The notes under the pieces: generated by a model
Seen by the model: only the letters and a program-made list of their open reading frames with translations
What the model was told of the DNA's origin: nothing
Databases searched by the model: none
Position numbers and translations under genes: made by a program
Virus record (IMG/VR): IMGVR_UViG_3300025759_000064
Span: 1-64,000 of that record
Reading direction: 5' to 3' (one strand)
From: a virus
Length of the DNA: 64,000 nucleotides
In this document: one piece after another, positions 1 through 15,000 of the stretch
Position numbering within the stretch: position 1 is the first letter of the stretch
Layout: each line of letters opens with the position of its first letter

Positions 1-3000
1 CCTCTCCACGCTCATTGCCCCACCAATCTATCAGATAGTACTGAGAGGCCACAGATAGGCTTGTTATTCCTTTACCTTCTTCATCGCCCCACCAATCTCT
101 TTCAGTACGTGTTGGGTTTCGTATTGTGCGCACTGGTGTACCGAATGGTCTTGTCATCCTTCTACCGTCACTATATCTTACTTGCCAACCCTCTTGGTCT
201 TGATTTAACATACCTGTGAGATTAGTCTGACGTTCCATGATACCAACGTATGTCGTAGGTTTAGATGCGTTGCTACTACCATCGCTCCACGCATTGCTGT
301 ATGCCTCAGTCTGTACAAGTGGACCTGCATCGTAGTTCAGAGTGTTAGTACCAGCAGCGCTTGAAGCGTCTGCCTCGTATATCGCACGTACGCTATTAAT
401 GTCGTATCTCGGTCTGTTATAGGCTTGACGTACAGCGTTACGGTGTCCATACGGCCTTCTTCTATACTGGTCCATAGCCCCAGTTGATATACCTGATGAA
501 AATGTCAACAAACCGTTGGTTACAGCCCCTCCGGTAGTAGAAGCACTCAATTCAAAAGTAGTAGAGTTAGTTATACTTGAAATCGTTGCACCAGTCGGTA
601 TTCCCGTACCTACCACCATCATTCCGACAACTAGCAGACCAGTATTATCCATTGTTATTGTGGGGTCATTGTTATAATCACAAGTGTTATCTGAAAATAT
701 ATCATCTACCCATTCTAAGTTGCTATTAGATGCGAAATTAGCGCTGGTTGACGTATTATGTACATTCCAAGACGTAGAGGCCATACCGTACAAGTCTAGT
801 TTACTTGTATGTGGACCGCCGCGACTGCCACAAGGCCAATATCCACTAAGCATTAAATTAGTTCCACCAGCATCGTGTGTATTACTATTAGATATCACTT
901 CACCTGTTTTACTTACATTAGGTCTCTTAATTAAGAAATCAAATGGACCTGTACTCATTGCATGTGTGAAATCGTGATAATGTATAGTTTCAAAATGTTC
1001 AGGTAATGAATTATATGCTGCTTTGTTAACTGCATTACCTTTCCAACTACGAGATGTATTATCTGAGAAGTATGTATTAGGTCTACCAAGGTTAGGATGC
1101 CACATACATAGGAATGCATCAGGTACATGATTACTATATGTATCTTGATTACCATTAATTATATCAGGTAATATATTCGCAAATACACTCTTACGTTTAT
1201 TTGTAAGTATTTCACCTGCTGGTAATGTATTGTAACTATGTGTTAAAGTGAGTATTGCATTATCATATATGTTATCCCAAAAACCATCAGCGCCTGATTT
1301 AGCACCTAATGTCAATGTTTTGGGTATATTGATTGTTGCAGCCGTATCTCCGCTAACACTTGTTAGTTCTTTAGAATAGATAGTTCCATTCTTGCCCGTA
1401 TACTGCACTTCTTGTTTATAGTAAGGATACATTGGGAACGTATTTGCGTTATCTACAACTATTGTTCCGCTAGTATTGAAAGATACAACAGTACATTTTG
1501 GATTTAGACTTATACTTTTATTGTATTTATCGTATATGTCAAAGTACAAAGAAGTATATCCGTTAATTGTTAACTGACTTCCTATACTTCCGAAGGTACT
1601 TCTCATAAACATATAGTAATCTTCGGGACTATATTGAGATAGTTTTCTATAATTTGTTGCTTCTGAAACTGCTGACCCGTTATGTTTGATTGCATTCTTG
1701 TGTAATATGCTCCACCATGGTATATGCAAAGTGTGTGCGGGAGTCGCATCGCTAAACATTGTGCTATATGGAAAACCCTTTCTAGTAAATGCGGGGCTTT
1801 CTGTTAATTGTACGCCTACATGGTTATACAACATCAACGGTGGTATGTTCGTAAATTGACTACCTTGGTCATTACTAATATCTAATATCGCTTCATTGAT
1901 GAATACCTCACAACCTCGTACATCTGCTTGCGTTGCTTTCGCTAACACTAATGTCATACCTCCCTTAGTACGGTCTACATTACCATCACTATCCATTTTT
2001 ATGCCAATAACTGTGTTTATCTGTTGACTGGTTAATGCAGCGCCTGAATTATTATGGTAACCGACTAACTGATTATGGAACACGTTAGGTTGTATGACTA
2101 TTTGGTAAGCACCTACTTCCGCAGGGTCGGGGAAGTGTCTGCCTTGTGTATATTCACTAGCGGCCTCAAGTACAATACTGTGTCCTCCGGCTTTATTCAC
2201 TGTCGCTGCTAAAGTTGTGCTTGTACCGTCTGATGACGCTAAAACACCGTAACCGTCATATTTTACACCACTCTCGAACATAAGGGTGAATGCCCCTCCG
2301 TGAATATCGCTGGGCGGCGAAGGTGCGGCGTTTACACCACTAAAATTAATCTCTGCATCCATAGCATGAATGTTCTCTGTTATACCACCTGTGCCTATTG
2401 CTGTGGCTACTGCCGCTTTCTTATTCGTAGATGTTGTATTATCTGCAACTAAACTTGAATCAACAAAACCATTTGTCATTTGGTAATCAATCAAATGTCT
2501 TCTGTATAGGCTTTGGTAAGCAGGGTGCGCCCAGTGTCCGGGTAGCATCGGCATTGTTGGTGTGACGAAGTGATGTCCCATTCTTGGGAATGGCATAGGT
2601 GTCAACACAGGTTTGCTATATGCGTCGTATCCTATTGTCTGTCCTGATACATAGTACAACGTGTTAGCCATATCAGGTGAGTTGCCGCTAACCTCTGCAT
2701 GGTCACGTAATCGACGTGCTGCGAAGAACCTGTTGCTTCCAGCAGGTATGTAATAGGAAGGTACTACTTTTAGATTTGTAACAGTTTGACCTGCCATGAA
2801 TGTGGCAAAGTTGACATCTCCCACCACTGTGATTGTTACGTTATCAGGAACTCCGTCGTTATTAGTATCTTGACCAGCGTAAGTACATACAGCGCCTTCA
2901 TCAGTTGTTGGGTTGTACACACGTAGGAACTTTCGAGTATCTTCTTTAGTACCAAATCCAGCATCGAACACTTGTGGGTCTAATGTAGCGTCTACTGTCA

Positions 3001-6000
3001 ATACGTTAGTGCTAGAATCCCATGCATCGACAGATACTATGTCAGTCTCTACGCCACCTTCATGTGTATAGACAGTTGGATACCTGTGTGTATGTGTGTG
3101 CCCCATCTTTGTGACATGGAAAAATAATGTGCGGTCATGTAACTCATAACTAGTCTGCAATGGAGAGTTGTCATTCCATGCACCTAGTTCTGAATCAAAG
3201 GTTACTGGGTTGATGCGCTCCCAGTTGTGATTTTCATATGTAGGTGCTTGACGTGGGCTTGCTACACTGTTGTCGAATAGATGTCCTATGTGGCTCTCAC
3301 CCATGTCAGGGTGTATCATACCGCCTGTACCAATTGTCTCATGCTGATATGCTTGTATTGGGTCGAATCCTGAACGTACAACTATGTTGCCCGGTATACT
3401 GTTAGGGTCAGGTAACTGTACCTTCAAGTTAGGTATCTTACCACTGTTAGCAAGCGCAGGTGCGTTACCCTTCACACCTCTGTTCTCAGGTATACGGAAT
3501 CCACGTATGATAGTCCCCAGTGGGCTACCACCCTCTATCTTGTGTACTTGCCCTGTCTCATCTCTTACGGTGATGCTTTGGAACTGTATCTCTTCATTTG
3601 GTATGTTTAACACGTTACCAATCTTGTATGGGTGCTTACGCATAAGTTCAGGGTGTGCTAACTCTTGTGCTTGTAGTATAGGCATCATAGCGCTGTTTGT
3701 AGTCTCGAAAGAGAACCTTACGTTACCATATATCTTCTCACCTGTTTGGTATGCGGTGTTGCTCTTTACACGTGTCATCCATGGTACTGCACCAAGACCG
3801 CGAGCGTTGATTGCTGGCATACTGAGGTTACCACCATCCATTCTCTTCCACACTATGTTCTCTACTGAGAAGTTCTTTGCGGCAGAATCTTGATACATCT
3901 GTAATGCGTTTACATCACCCATCCAATAATTAATGGGGAAACCGCTACTATGTGCTGCTGCATATTTATCAGCAGATGTGTTACGTTCTGCATCGTCTGT
4001 ATGTAGTAATGCAGAACCAACAGAATGGTCTAAGTCGAATAGTAAATCACCTGTCTTATTTAGACCCGGTGTAGCGTTTTGCAACTTCAAATCAGTAGGT
4101 GTAGTGCTGTAAAAGTATGAGCCTGAGCCGCCTGAGAATAAAGTATCGGCCCAGTTCCCATTAGATGGTGTGCCGACAGGCACTGTTGTATCTTCAACGA
4201 TTAGAGCCTCTACATTCGGTCCAGCGTTTGCAGGTGCGATGAATCTATCTTGTCCGTGAAATCTTTCGTCCCATTGTGTAGTACCAGCATATGTGATTGG
4301 GTTACTACCTTGTCCTATGACTTGTAACCAGTCACCGTTTGCGGTTATTCCATCTCTATCGTACTTTGCAATTAATGAACTCTCACACTCGTAACTGACA
4401 ACTAGGAATGCGCTACTGTACAGCCCCTGTGGTGTTGTTAGTTCCTTAGGTAATGTAGTAGTATAGTTAGTAGGTGCGACCCATTGATTAGCGTTACCCG
4501 CTTCATCTGTATCATTGAAGTTGTAAGTGTAAGTATCCCAACCTAAACCAGCACTACTACCGCTTGTTAAATCTAATTTAGAATAAAAGCCTGATTTAAC
4601 TAAATGAGTACCTAACGCATTTCCTATACCGTCAATTGTAGGTGTGCTTTCGGGACTCCCTTGCATTGGTGCTACAACAGGTATGTTACTATGTACGTTC
4701 ATTACTGTACCAGCAGTTCCGTATGGTGAGAAGTTAAGCATCTCATGGTATGCGCCTAATCCAGCAGCATATCCTGTACCGCTTGTGTTCTTAGTTATCT
4801 TCAAACTATTCAGATAAGAGTATCTCTCACCATGCCAACCTATTGCACCTATTGGCTTTGTTCTATCAACAGCGTCTACAATACCTGAGAAGTGAACTTG
4901 CGTCATATGGTCACGTGCTGATACATTCTCGTTATTGAAACGCATTGTACCTGCTTTACTCCATACATAAAGAGTATAAGAACTAGAAATAGCCTCACTG
5001 AAAGACCCACTTCCATCTTTGAGTACTTCCCACGTTTCAGGCGCTTCTAGTTTATTTAGGCCGTTTAATCTATTAGGTGCGAGATAGAACCTGACTTTCC
5101 AATCGCTACTATCTGCTAATACTTCCCTAGAGTGATAGCAAGCGAATCTAGTATTAGTTCCTTGATGTAACCTAATCCAACCCGATGTGGGTAATTGTTC
5201 TAATGTTATTTGTGAACCGCTCGATGGGCTATCTATGTAATTGCCAGTAGCACTATTATTTACGTAAGTGGATGTGCCAGCAAGCGGTATCCACCCGTAT
5301 CTATCTTGACGCATCGCATTACCCATAGACGGCATGTGTGTGCCACCAAGAGACTTGAGTGCTCCAGCGCCGGGGAATGCGTTTATTGCAGCGCCTAGTA
5401 CAGTAGCGAGTTCTTCGCCGTTCTGACAACGTGTCGCATCTACTACGATGTATTCCATCTTTGCATCTGCTGTCGCTACGGCCTCGCTACCATTTCCTAT
5501 GTAATCTAGAATGCGCCCTGTAAGCACGCCCGAAGTTCTAAACGCAGTAGGGTGTATTTGGTTTGCACGTTCCCAATTGCTACTCAATACTCTAGCAGCA
5601 GATTTACCCGCGTGTGGTGGATTAAATGTAATTTGATTGTCTAACCATGAGCCGCCCGGATGGAAACCACCATCCATGTGCCATACTGTATCTGCCGCCA
5701 TAGTGATACCGAATCCGATAGTAGGCGTATGCATCTTAGGATGTATATGTGTCAAATCATATCCTATTTGTGCTGTGCCTGTAACGTCGTGTGGTGTGCT
5801 ATCATTGAACTGTTGACCATAATGCCTACCGTGTTCAGGTCTTTGTGAGAACTTACCCTTCCAACAGTAACCAGCAGGGCTTTCCCAATTTACCATCGCT
5901 CTCCAATGGAAACCCGCAGTAGCGTCATAGTATACCTTGCTCGGCGGCATGAAATTGTATTTCTCATTTACAATATGATTTGGGAATACATGTCTTGAAT

Positions 6001-9000
6001 TGGCTATTGATTCGTCTAACGGTATAGAAGCCCACGTGCTACCACTTACGATAACTCTACCCGGAAACGGCTCTTTGGTATTAGCAGCATTACCGCTATC
6101 CGCATCTGCTACTTCTTGTGTAAATGGGAACGCTTGACCCGGACCAAATATTAGGTACGTAGTTTTGTTCTCTACGCTAGTATCCACGTGGTCTTCATAT
6201 CGTGCAGTCGGATGAGCAAATCTCAATACAAGCGGTACGGGCTTTGCTTTTATCTCACCTGCGCTATATGTCACACCACCTTTAGATAAATCAGGTGCTA
6301 GTATGTTCTGTTGATTGAATGCAGGTGGAGTAATACTACCACGATGCTGATTACACAACGCAGCGCCGGGGAAGAAGGCAAACATTGCATTTCCGTCTAA
6401 CATAGCGTAACTCGTAGATATTTCATTTGCATTCTGTAATCCAGTTACACCAGTCGGTCCAGTAGAATATGGATGGGTGTAGAAAGTAGAATAGTCGTTT
6501 TGCGTACCATCGTTTACGTCGAGTGTTACACCGCTAAATCCACCACCAAAGAACAACGGCACGCTGTGGTCTTTGCTACTCTTACCACCACGGAAGTAGA
6601 CTATTGGTTCAGAGAATACGCTACCGAGTGAACGCAATCCGTCAAACTCCTTGTTATTATGGCGTTGCAATATATTTGCTTTAGCCATAGATTGTGGAAA
6701 GTCATCTCCCGCATCTGCTGTTAACCAACTTAATTCTTGTCGAGGGTCAGTACCTGTTTTACTTTCTGCTTCAATAGGATAGTCGCCTAACCATATAGTC
6801 GCTCTTTCACCAACTGGTAATATGACGTTACTTGCTGTCGCACCTGACGGTATAAGAAAGGGGTCTACCTCTCTAGCAGCAGATACTGTAACTTCGGTAG
6901 TCCAATTACTTTGAGAACTACCAAAGTGAACAACGGGGTTATCAATCATTGGTAGTATATGGTCGCCGGATGAACGTGTAAATTGTATACCCTTTAATCC
7001 TTCATTCCAAGTAGAAGTATCAATCGGAGTATTAGTTGAGTCAACTAGATTAGGTGACGCTGTGTTTGAGTTTGGACCTCTTGATACAGTGGTTATTTCA
7101 AGTAAGGTATAGGGTATGTAACCGCAATCGATACCTTGACTAGCATCTATATTTGTGTTAGTTACTGGTCTTGTTCCATGGCCTGTACTTGTACTTGTAT
7201 CAAAATCCCATTCGCCGTTTGTTACCCTATCAACTCTTCTCACTTCACCAAACTCTAAGTGTGACGCATGAATACCATAATCTCGCTTTACAACGCTACT
7301 ATAAGATTGATTAAGAGGAATTATCGGACTTTGGGTATTATACGCTCTAATTCGTATTGCATCATCTTTTACACCCCATTCACCAAAGGTTCTACCATCA
7401 GTGGTATACATCTCTCTGCAATCAAATACATGTCCTTCTTCCGTGTTTATCTCATTACCTGCGTTAATTGCAGCAGCAGTTACAGCAGCAATTAATTCAT
7501 CTGTTACAAGCGTAGTCCAATTTAATACAGAAGCGATTAGTACATCATCGGGTAGTGTTACTAGACCAGTGCAACCGTAGAATGTATCATGGTCTCTCGA
7601 TGCATAAGACACTGTAATTCCAACATCTGCTGCTGCATCATAATCTGTAATTTGTATAATACCATTTTTCTTTGGAAATCCTAAGTATCCTAAGAGGTCA
7701 CCTTTACCACTAAAAGCAGTGCTATATGGTGTTCCACCACCTTGATATGGTGAATTATCAAACGTAATCGCCAAAGTTCCAGCACTCGTATCTTCGACAG
7801 CGCTGACGTGCATTACAGCATTTGGGGCACTAACGCCTCTCCATCTAGCACCTTTCCAATACTGCAATGTTTTTGTGACACCGCTTGCATCTGTATCTAA
7901 TCTACCTGTCGCATCACCAACACCATGCATGTGTTTACCTATTGTAAATCCACCTTGTCCTACATCCCTGTCGTCGAAGAAAACACATACTTCATCCTCA
8001 ATAGTAGAAGGTAATGTGGTATTACTGTTTGCAAACGATTCACCTATCTTACGATAAATGTATCTAATACCGTTTTCTACACCTAAGTTGTCTTTGAATC
8101 TAAAACCGTATAATTGTCCGTTACCTATGTTATCAGAAATTATGTTCGATGTTGGTACGTGGCTTGAATAATCTGAACCAGTATGAGCAGTGCCTTGAGC
8201 GTTAAATGCGCCATACCTATTATTGAACTTAGTCTCACCTATTTTACCAAAACCCCAAGTTCCGACATCGGGCGCAAATCCCGGTACACCGCTTGCTACT
8301 AATCCGCCAAAGTTTATTCTTGAGATAGCCTTTTTACCGACTCTTAAACCCTTGACTAATGAAGATGATGAACCTTTAATGTCTAAAGATTCTGTATTTA
8401 TTGTATTGTGACTCTTTCCGCTTATTGAATCAGACACTGCTCTCAATACGCTACTATCTTCAAACTCAGCGACACTTTCTATTTCTTCACCACTTTCTAC
8501 CGATGTAACGTATTGTTGCAGTGTAGTAATGGGGGCAAACGGTCTACCATGCTTGTTTAATGGCATAGGCGCTGGATGCATATTTTCACCCTCTCTTTCG
8601 TCAGGTAACGCCCAAAAGTTACGCCATCTTCCACCGTGTCCTACTAAGAATTGTGGTTGATAGACACTTTGTCCTTTACTATTATCAAGCCACACACAGA
8701 AGTTTCTACCACTTGCGCCCGGCACTGTACTATGTATGACAATGGTGTACCCTGTATCTCCGTTTAGGTCTTGTACCTCTCTACCTATGTGAGCGCGTAT
8801 GTATCCCATGTGAGTACCCTTGTCACCATTATCTACATTCCAAAATGGTGAAGGGTCATGTGCTGAACCAGTTAGTAGTCTACCGTTTAACGCCGCATGT
8901 TGATTGATTAATCTAACAGCCTCTTCTGTTGCAGATAGCGTATCTACAACCCCATCTTTTTGACTAATCTCACCTAAATCTAATGTTAAACGTCTAACGA

Positions 9001-12000
9001 AGTCCATGTCTTTCCATTGTGGGAGGTGTTGCAATCTACTCTCAGTATGACTAGTCAAGTCTAAAGATGAACTTCTAATACCCTTTAGGCACAAAAATGC
9101 TGGTATAACTCTAGTACCATCAGGGGTATCAAAGAAAGTAGAGGGGTCTCTTAACGAACAATCATTTGTTGCTTCTCTATGTTCTATTAATTTCTTTACA
9201 AACGAGTTTGCATTGTCATTAGGTATTCTAGTGAATGAATGTTTTGCATTTGCTCTTTTATGTAAAACAACAGAATCATCAGTTCTAGGTGTAAGACTAT
9301 ATCCAATTCTAAATCCTGATGTAGTACCACCATAGGAATATCCGGTATGTATGTGATGACCGTGTGCTTTACCGTATAATCTAGCACCCTCTATTTTTCT
9401 ACCATCTGTCGGTAAAGCAGTAGCCAAACTAGCAATAGTACTGCTATCAATTAAATCACTAGTGTGTCTATTTGCTAAGTCGTGTGCATAAGCACTTTCA
9501 ATGAACTTAGATTGCTGTGTACTTCGTATGTATGGGTTCTGCGATAAGAAGCCATTTGTAACATCTATTTGTGTAGTCCACGGACTTGGACCAGCGCCAT
9601 TATATGCAGCGTTGACTTTGTGTAATTCACTTCTTCTTGAATTACCACTTTCTACCACTTCTTTAGGCCAGCCTATTTGTGTAGCCTGTGAACTAGTCTG
9701 CACTTGCATGTGTATATCTTGGAATGCGATGAACTCTTTGTCATGTGCCACGTTGTATAGTAATACACGCGCATGTTCGTCAGTAGACAAGTAAGGGTCG
9801 ATATAGGCTACAACGGGTGCTTGTGCAGATGTAAGTCCGAGTGCTAGATAATTTTCTTCAACTGTTCTGTTTACGTGTTGCACATAGTTTCTTGCAGTTT
9901 CTAAACAAGTATTACCAATCAAGAAGTTTTCTAGAGGAATACTATCTCTTGGGTTAGTTGTATCTAATTCACCCGCGCCATTATCAAACGCATTCCATAC
10001 TTGTGATTCGTTCAACACACCTCTACTCTTAGCAAACAAACCCTCAACCGCATGTGGGTTGTTATACGACATATTTGCCCATACGGTATCACCGTTGCGT
10101 AATCCACCTTGTGCGTATGGATTTAACCACGTAGCGTTTAGTACAGCGTCTTTATCTTCATAGTCGCCAGTCCATACTGCAAGTTTAGCATTAGATGGAA
10201 TAATTGGCCCAGTAGCAGTTAAAGTAACGGTTTGAGTGCCGTTTGCATCAGCACTACCGATACTACTAACTAACCCTATTCTTCGTATTTTGTCCGTTCC
10301 GGTATCTTCCCAATAGTAGAGCGTATCGTCTTTCTTGACGTTCATACCATGTAGGTCATTGACATTTTTACCACTAGCACCGTCAATAGTTATGGTAGAT
10401 GATGTGCTCCCATTTGCAGTGATTGTGACATCAGTAATATTTAGGCTGTTCTTCAATTCACGATAGTATTGAGAACCATCAGCAACTTCTGCTGTAATCG
10501 CTGTACCAAGAATACTTCTGCATTTTCTCGCTAATATTATTTTAGCACCCTCAGGCAAACCGTCTGTTTGTAAGTTTTCATCATCGCTAACGGTTCTTGC
10601 TGTTCCAGCGCCTATGGTTATGGTGGTCGCTGTTACCGCCGTTACCACCCCTACAATAACACCCCCATCATCGTAAAGATTACTACCTACTGAAAATACA
10701 GTAGTAGCATCCACCCCTTCAACGTCAAATGCTGAGGTAGTACCTCCGGTTGTTATGTTTTTCTTAATCACGCCCGTAGAGTATTTATTTGGGGTAAATC
10801 CTGTTGATGTATTGTAAACAAGCACAATACTGTTTTTAGGTACTGCTGTGATTGTCGCACCAGTTAGTGTTTTAATGTGACCGTGATATTGAAACTTATG
10901 GATAGTACCATTATCATCGTATTGTACTTCGTATCCTAAATCTCCAACAGCAGAAGGTGGTGGAGTGTCGTAACCTAAATCGGGAAACTTAGCAAAATCT
11001 TCGGGAGATAACGTTACAATTACTGCTTTATCTTCACCGGATAACGATACTGTTTTTGTAGATAAACTCGTACCACTAGCACGCCTAGATTGTATTTGTG
11101 CAGCGTGTGGATTACTTTCAGGTCCAGCCTTAAACTCAACTGCGCTAACATACTGACGTAATCCGTAATCCACATTACCCCCTTGTGTTTTTACACTAGC
11201 GGTATCATAGTAATATTCATCTCTATTCTCAAAGTCTGATGATGGGGTTATTTCATCAGATGCCATAGGTGTATTACCTTCTTCAAACCCTACACCTCCT
11301 AGATAGACTGGTTGCCCTGCGGCTAAGTCCTCAAAGAAACCCTCGCTATGACCATATGTCATGTCGTCATCTGCTAATGCTAGATACTTGTCAGTAGCAG
11401 GTGCATTTGTATAAAAAGCCCATTTTCCATTAGCCAACCAAACTTTTCTATATCGATAAACGTCATTAGCGAAGCCTTTGTATTCATCTACGTCTGTGTG
11501 AGATTCAGGAAATACGTTCGGGTCATTCACATAAAGTCTCTTATCTGTATTCGATACTCTTCTATATTCAGTGATAAATGTAGAATTAACATATTCTCTT
11601 TTTGCTAATGCAATAGAATAAGCGGAATGCGCTTCTCTATCTGCTGGCTCTGTGTCTATAAATCTTCTACCAACTGGGCTAGGATTGTAAGTATGCGCAG
11701 TATGTGTAGCATCTACATGTATTTTGAATGCGTTATCAGGACCAACAGATGGGGCAAAGAATTGTTTAGAGAAAAATGGTATTTCTGCAACTGCTCTAGT
11801 ACTAGCGTATTGAGTGCCTAGTTGGTAATCATGTTGTACATCGCTCATAGATTGATGCATTCTATCGTTTACAGTAGTGCCGTTTTCTAATTTACTTTCT
11901 TCTCCAAAATTAGGCTCATTATATATTGTAAAGTTAGCGTATATATCTACTCCCACACTACTATGCCCTTCCATCATACCGTTTGCGCGTAGCAAGTTTT

Positions 12001-15000
12001 GTACGGTGGTGTATTCAGTACCATCTGAGCCGATATAATATCCGCTACCTACACTTTGTAATGTAAATACGAATGTGTTACCTGTTTTACTACTATATCT
12101 AGCGTTACTACCGTCTACAAAGTACACTCTTCCATAGCGAGTAAACCCATACGTACCCCAACTTGCTAAATCTTCACTTTCATTATTAAGAGGTTTAACG
12201 TATAATGTTCCGACAGTATCGCCTACACTACTAGCACCCGTAGGCACATTCAACCTAGTCACACTTACAGCGTACGACCTGCGTGTAGAGTATGCTTCGT
12301 GTGCTAACATACTGCGCTGGAATACTGGTCTAGTATCCATAGCACCTTGACCCGGACCACCAAGTGTAACAGTAACAACAGGTGCGTTAGGTTCTATCTC
12401 CTTGACTATATGCGAGTCAGGGCTACCTTTGCCAGTAAAATCAATTGAACGAGATACTAAACTATCTCCTACACCAATGCAACTTAATGTAGTGTAGCCG
12501 CCTTCATTACCTTCGCTTTCTTCTATCGACCTCACCTTTGCTCTACTCATTAAGTAAAGTATAGTTGCCCTATTGAATCTAGTAGACAAATTAACATTAG
12601 CAAGTTGCATACTTCTTCTTCGGTCAGTAGGCTGAATGAAGATTCTGAAATCAGCATTGTTCGTGTCTGCTAAGATATGGTTGTCTATTATATCGTATGT
12701 TTCGTGTATAGGCGATGAAGAAGATACAGTTCCAGTATCAAATTGCCCAGCAGAACCACTATCTAACACTACATCAGGTGCTAGTCTAGAATAACTACCT
12801 TTATCGGTCAAGGTTTTAGTTTGGTCTATTTTGTTTAGATACAGTCTATTGAATGCAGAATTATGTAGACCGCTTGTGCTCACAGATTCAATTATGGCTT
12901 GCGGTGTACCGTTTTGTATAGAGTCTGCATTATTTCTTGGAGTATAATTAGCAGGTGTTAACGTCTCATCAACTTCTGTATCGGCAGAATATCCTTCCGA
13001 AGTATCACCTACTAAACCGTGTTCTTGTACTACTGGACTATCGATTCCTAAATCAGATGCATACACATCTATGTATCCGCCGGGCGCATGTAGTGTCATA
13101 CCTGAACCAATTGCATGAATTATAGAATCGTAAATATACTCTGCACCGCTTACCAATGTATCAGACGAAGGTACAGTTTTCTCTACCATTAGTAGAGGTT
13201 GAACAGTACCACTCATACTTGCACCAGTCAAATCAATCGCATTGTAATGTATTTCTACAAATGGGGAAAGAGATGGTGTTAAGTCTGTTAATCTAGGTAC
13301 GTGAAGTATAGCGACTCTACTTTCTTTAGAGGGGGTAACGTGATAATCTCTAATGTTACTATCGTGATGAGTTTCATCGTTATTCGCATCATACTTGTTG
13401 TATTGCGGTATCGGACCTTTTAGAGCAAATGGGGTGTAATCAAAATCAGGACCACCTATTGCAATCAGTTTTCTTTTACCAGCAGGTGGGCTACTAGTAC
13501 CGTTGTAAGAATTGAATGCTACGCTTACTGTGCTAGAACTAACAACGTTATCTATTACCACATCGCTAAAATCTCTATACACATCTACTAAACTATTTAC
13601 AGTAACTTGTTTTTCTATTCCTTTATGCATATCGCTATACATCACGTCAACAATATCTGCGTTACCGTTACCTTGTTGGTCTATTATTTCATCAATAGCC
13701 TTTGGTAACATGCGTAAGAAAGTGTGTCCTTCAACATGATTCTTAATGTGTCTACCGCTATGTCCTATTTGGAAATCTTCGCTCAGAGTAGTAGGCCACA
13801 CTACTGCAAATGGATTATTTGCATCAGATGTGGTTGTAGCAATAGCACTAGAATAAACAAATCCATGGTTTTCAAAATCACTTTCATCGATTATCATTTG
13901 CCCTGTTCTATCTATAATCTGAGAAGTATAATGAGGCGGTTGATATGGTTTAGATGTTCCACTATCAATCAATAAGTCTGCACCAACTACAACGAAGTGA
14001 TTATCTACATTAGCACTTCTAGAAGTATTCAGAACACCTATTAATCCGTTATTACTATTACTTGTATTAATAAAATCTAAATGGATACTAGATACAGTTA
14101 ATGTAGGGTTTGTATTTTCTAGATTATTTATAGAATGTAATCTTAATCTTTCAGGAGGTTTTTGATTAGGTTTACTTGTTGAAGGCGTTATACCATCAGG
14201 ATTAACTAATATATTGTATGGTACATGAGATATACTTCTAACAACAGTTGAGCCTGAGGAAGAATCTAACACCTCGTAATTACCTGAACTGTACGGTGAA
14301 GAAGTAAAATCAATAGTACCAGTAGTTACTGTATTGCCCGTAAGTTTTGATGCGAGTAACTGAGCATCTGTTTTTGTCATAGTTAATACTGATAACCCAC
14401 TACTACTTGTGTGTGCACTGTAAGTAAAAACATCTTCAATAGGAGCGATAGGCTCTTCAAATCTGTATAGAAGTAAAGTATCACTATCCGATAACGGAGA
14501 GTTACCTTCTATCATTGAAGTCTTGAATGATGCATTAAGATGAATGCCTTCCATCGTACCTCTAAACTTACCACCTTTACCTCCGATGTATGTTTGCTTG
14601 GTAGAGGGCTTTAGCGCTAAGTCTCTGTCTTTGATTGATTGTCTTACAACTAACTCCCCGTTAATGTATAATTCTATGGCTGTGGTTCTTACAGTCGCTA
14701 TTACATGAATCAAAGGTCTATGGTTTTTGTTTAGTTCTGTTGCATCATCTCTGCTACTAACGAATCTATTGTAAGAATCTTGTAAACCTTGATACTCAAT
14801 ATGCGGATATACAGTACCTTCGTATCTATCTGTTGCTAAGGTTGCTGTGGTTAGATAATATCTTTCTTCAATACCTCTACCTTCCATAAATACCTCAAAA
14901 GTTGCTGGACCGGGCGTGTCTATATTACCGAGTGAAAGTTTGTATTGACCTTCTTTCTCTATTATTGTACCGCCACAATCAGGCATTACCCACGCTTCTA

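Noticed and set aside
684-13975. Many 60-170 codon frames on the plus strand and two on the minus strand in 0.7-14 kb
   Set aside because: All lie in other frames of the giant minus-strand gene, lack ribosome binding sites, and read as low-quality shadow sequence.
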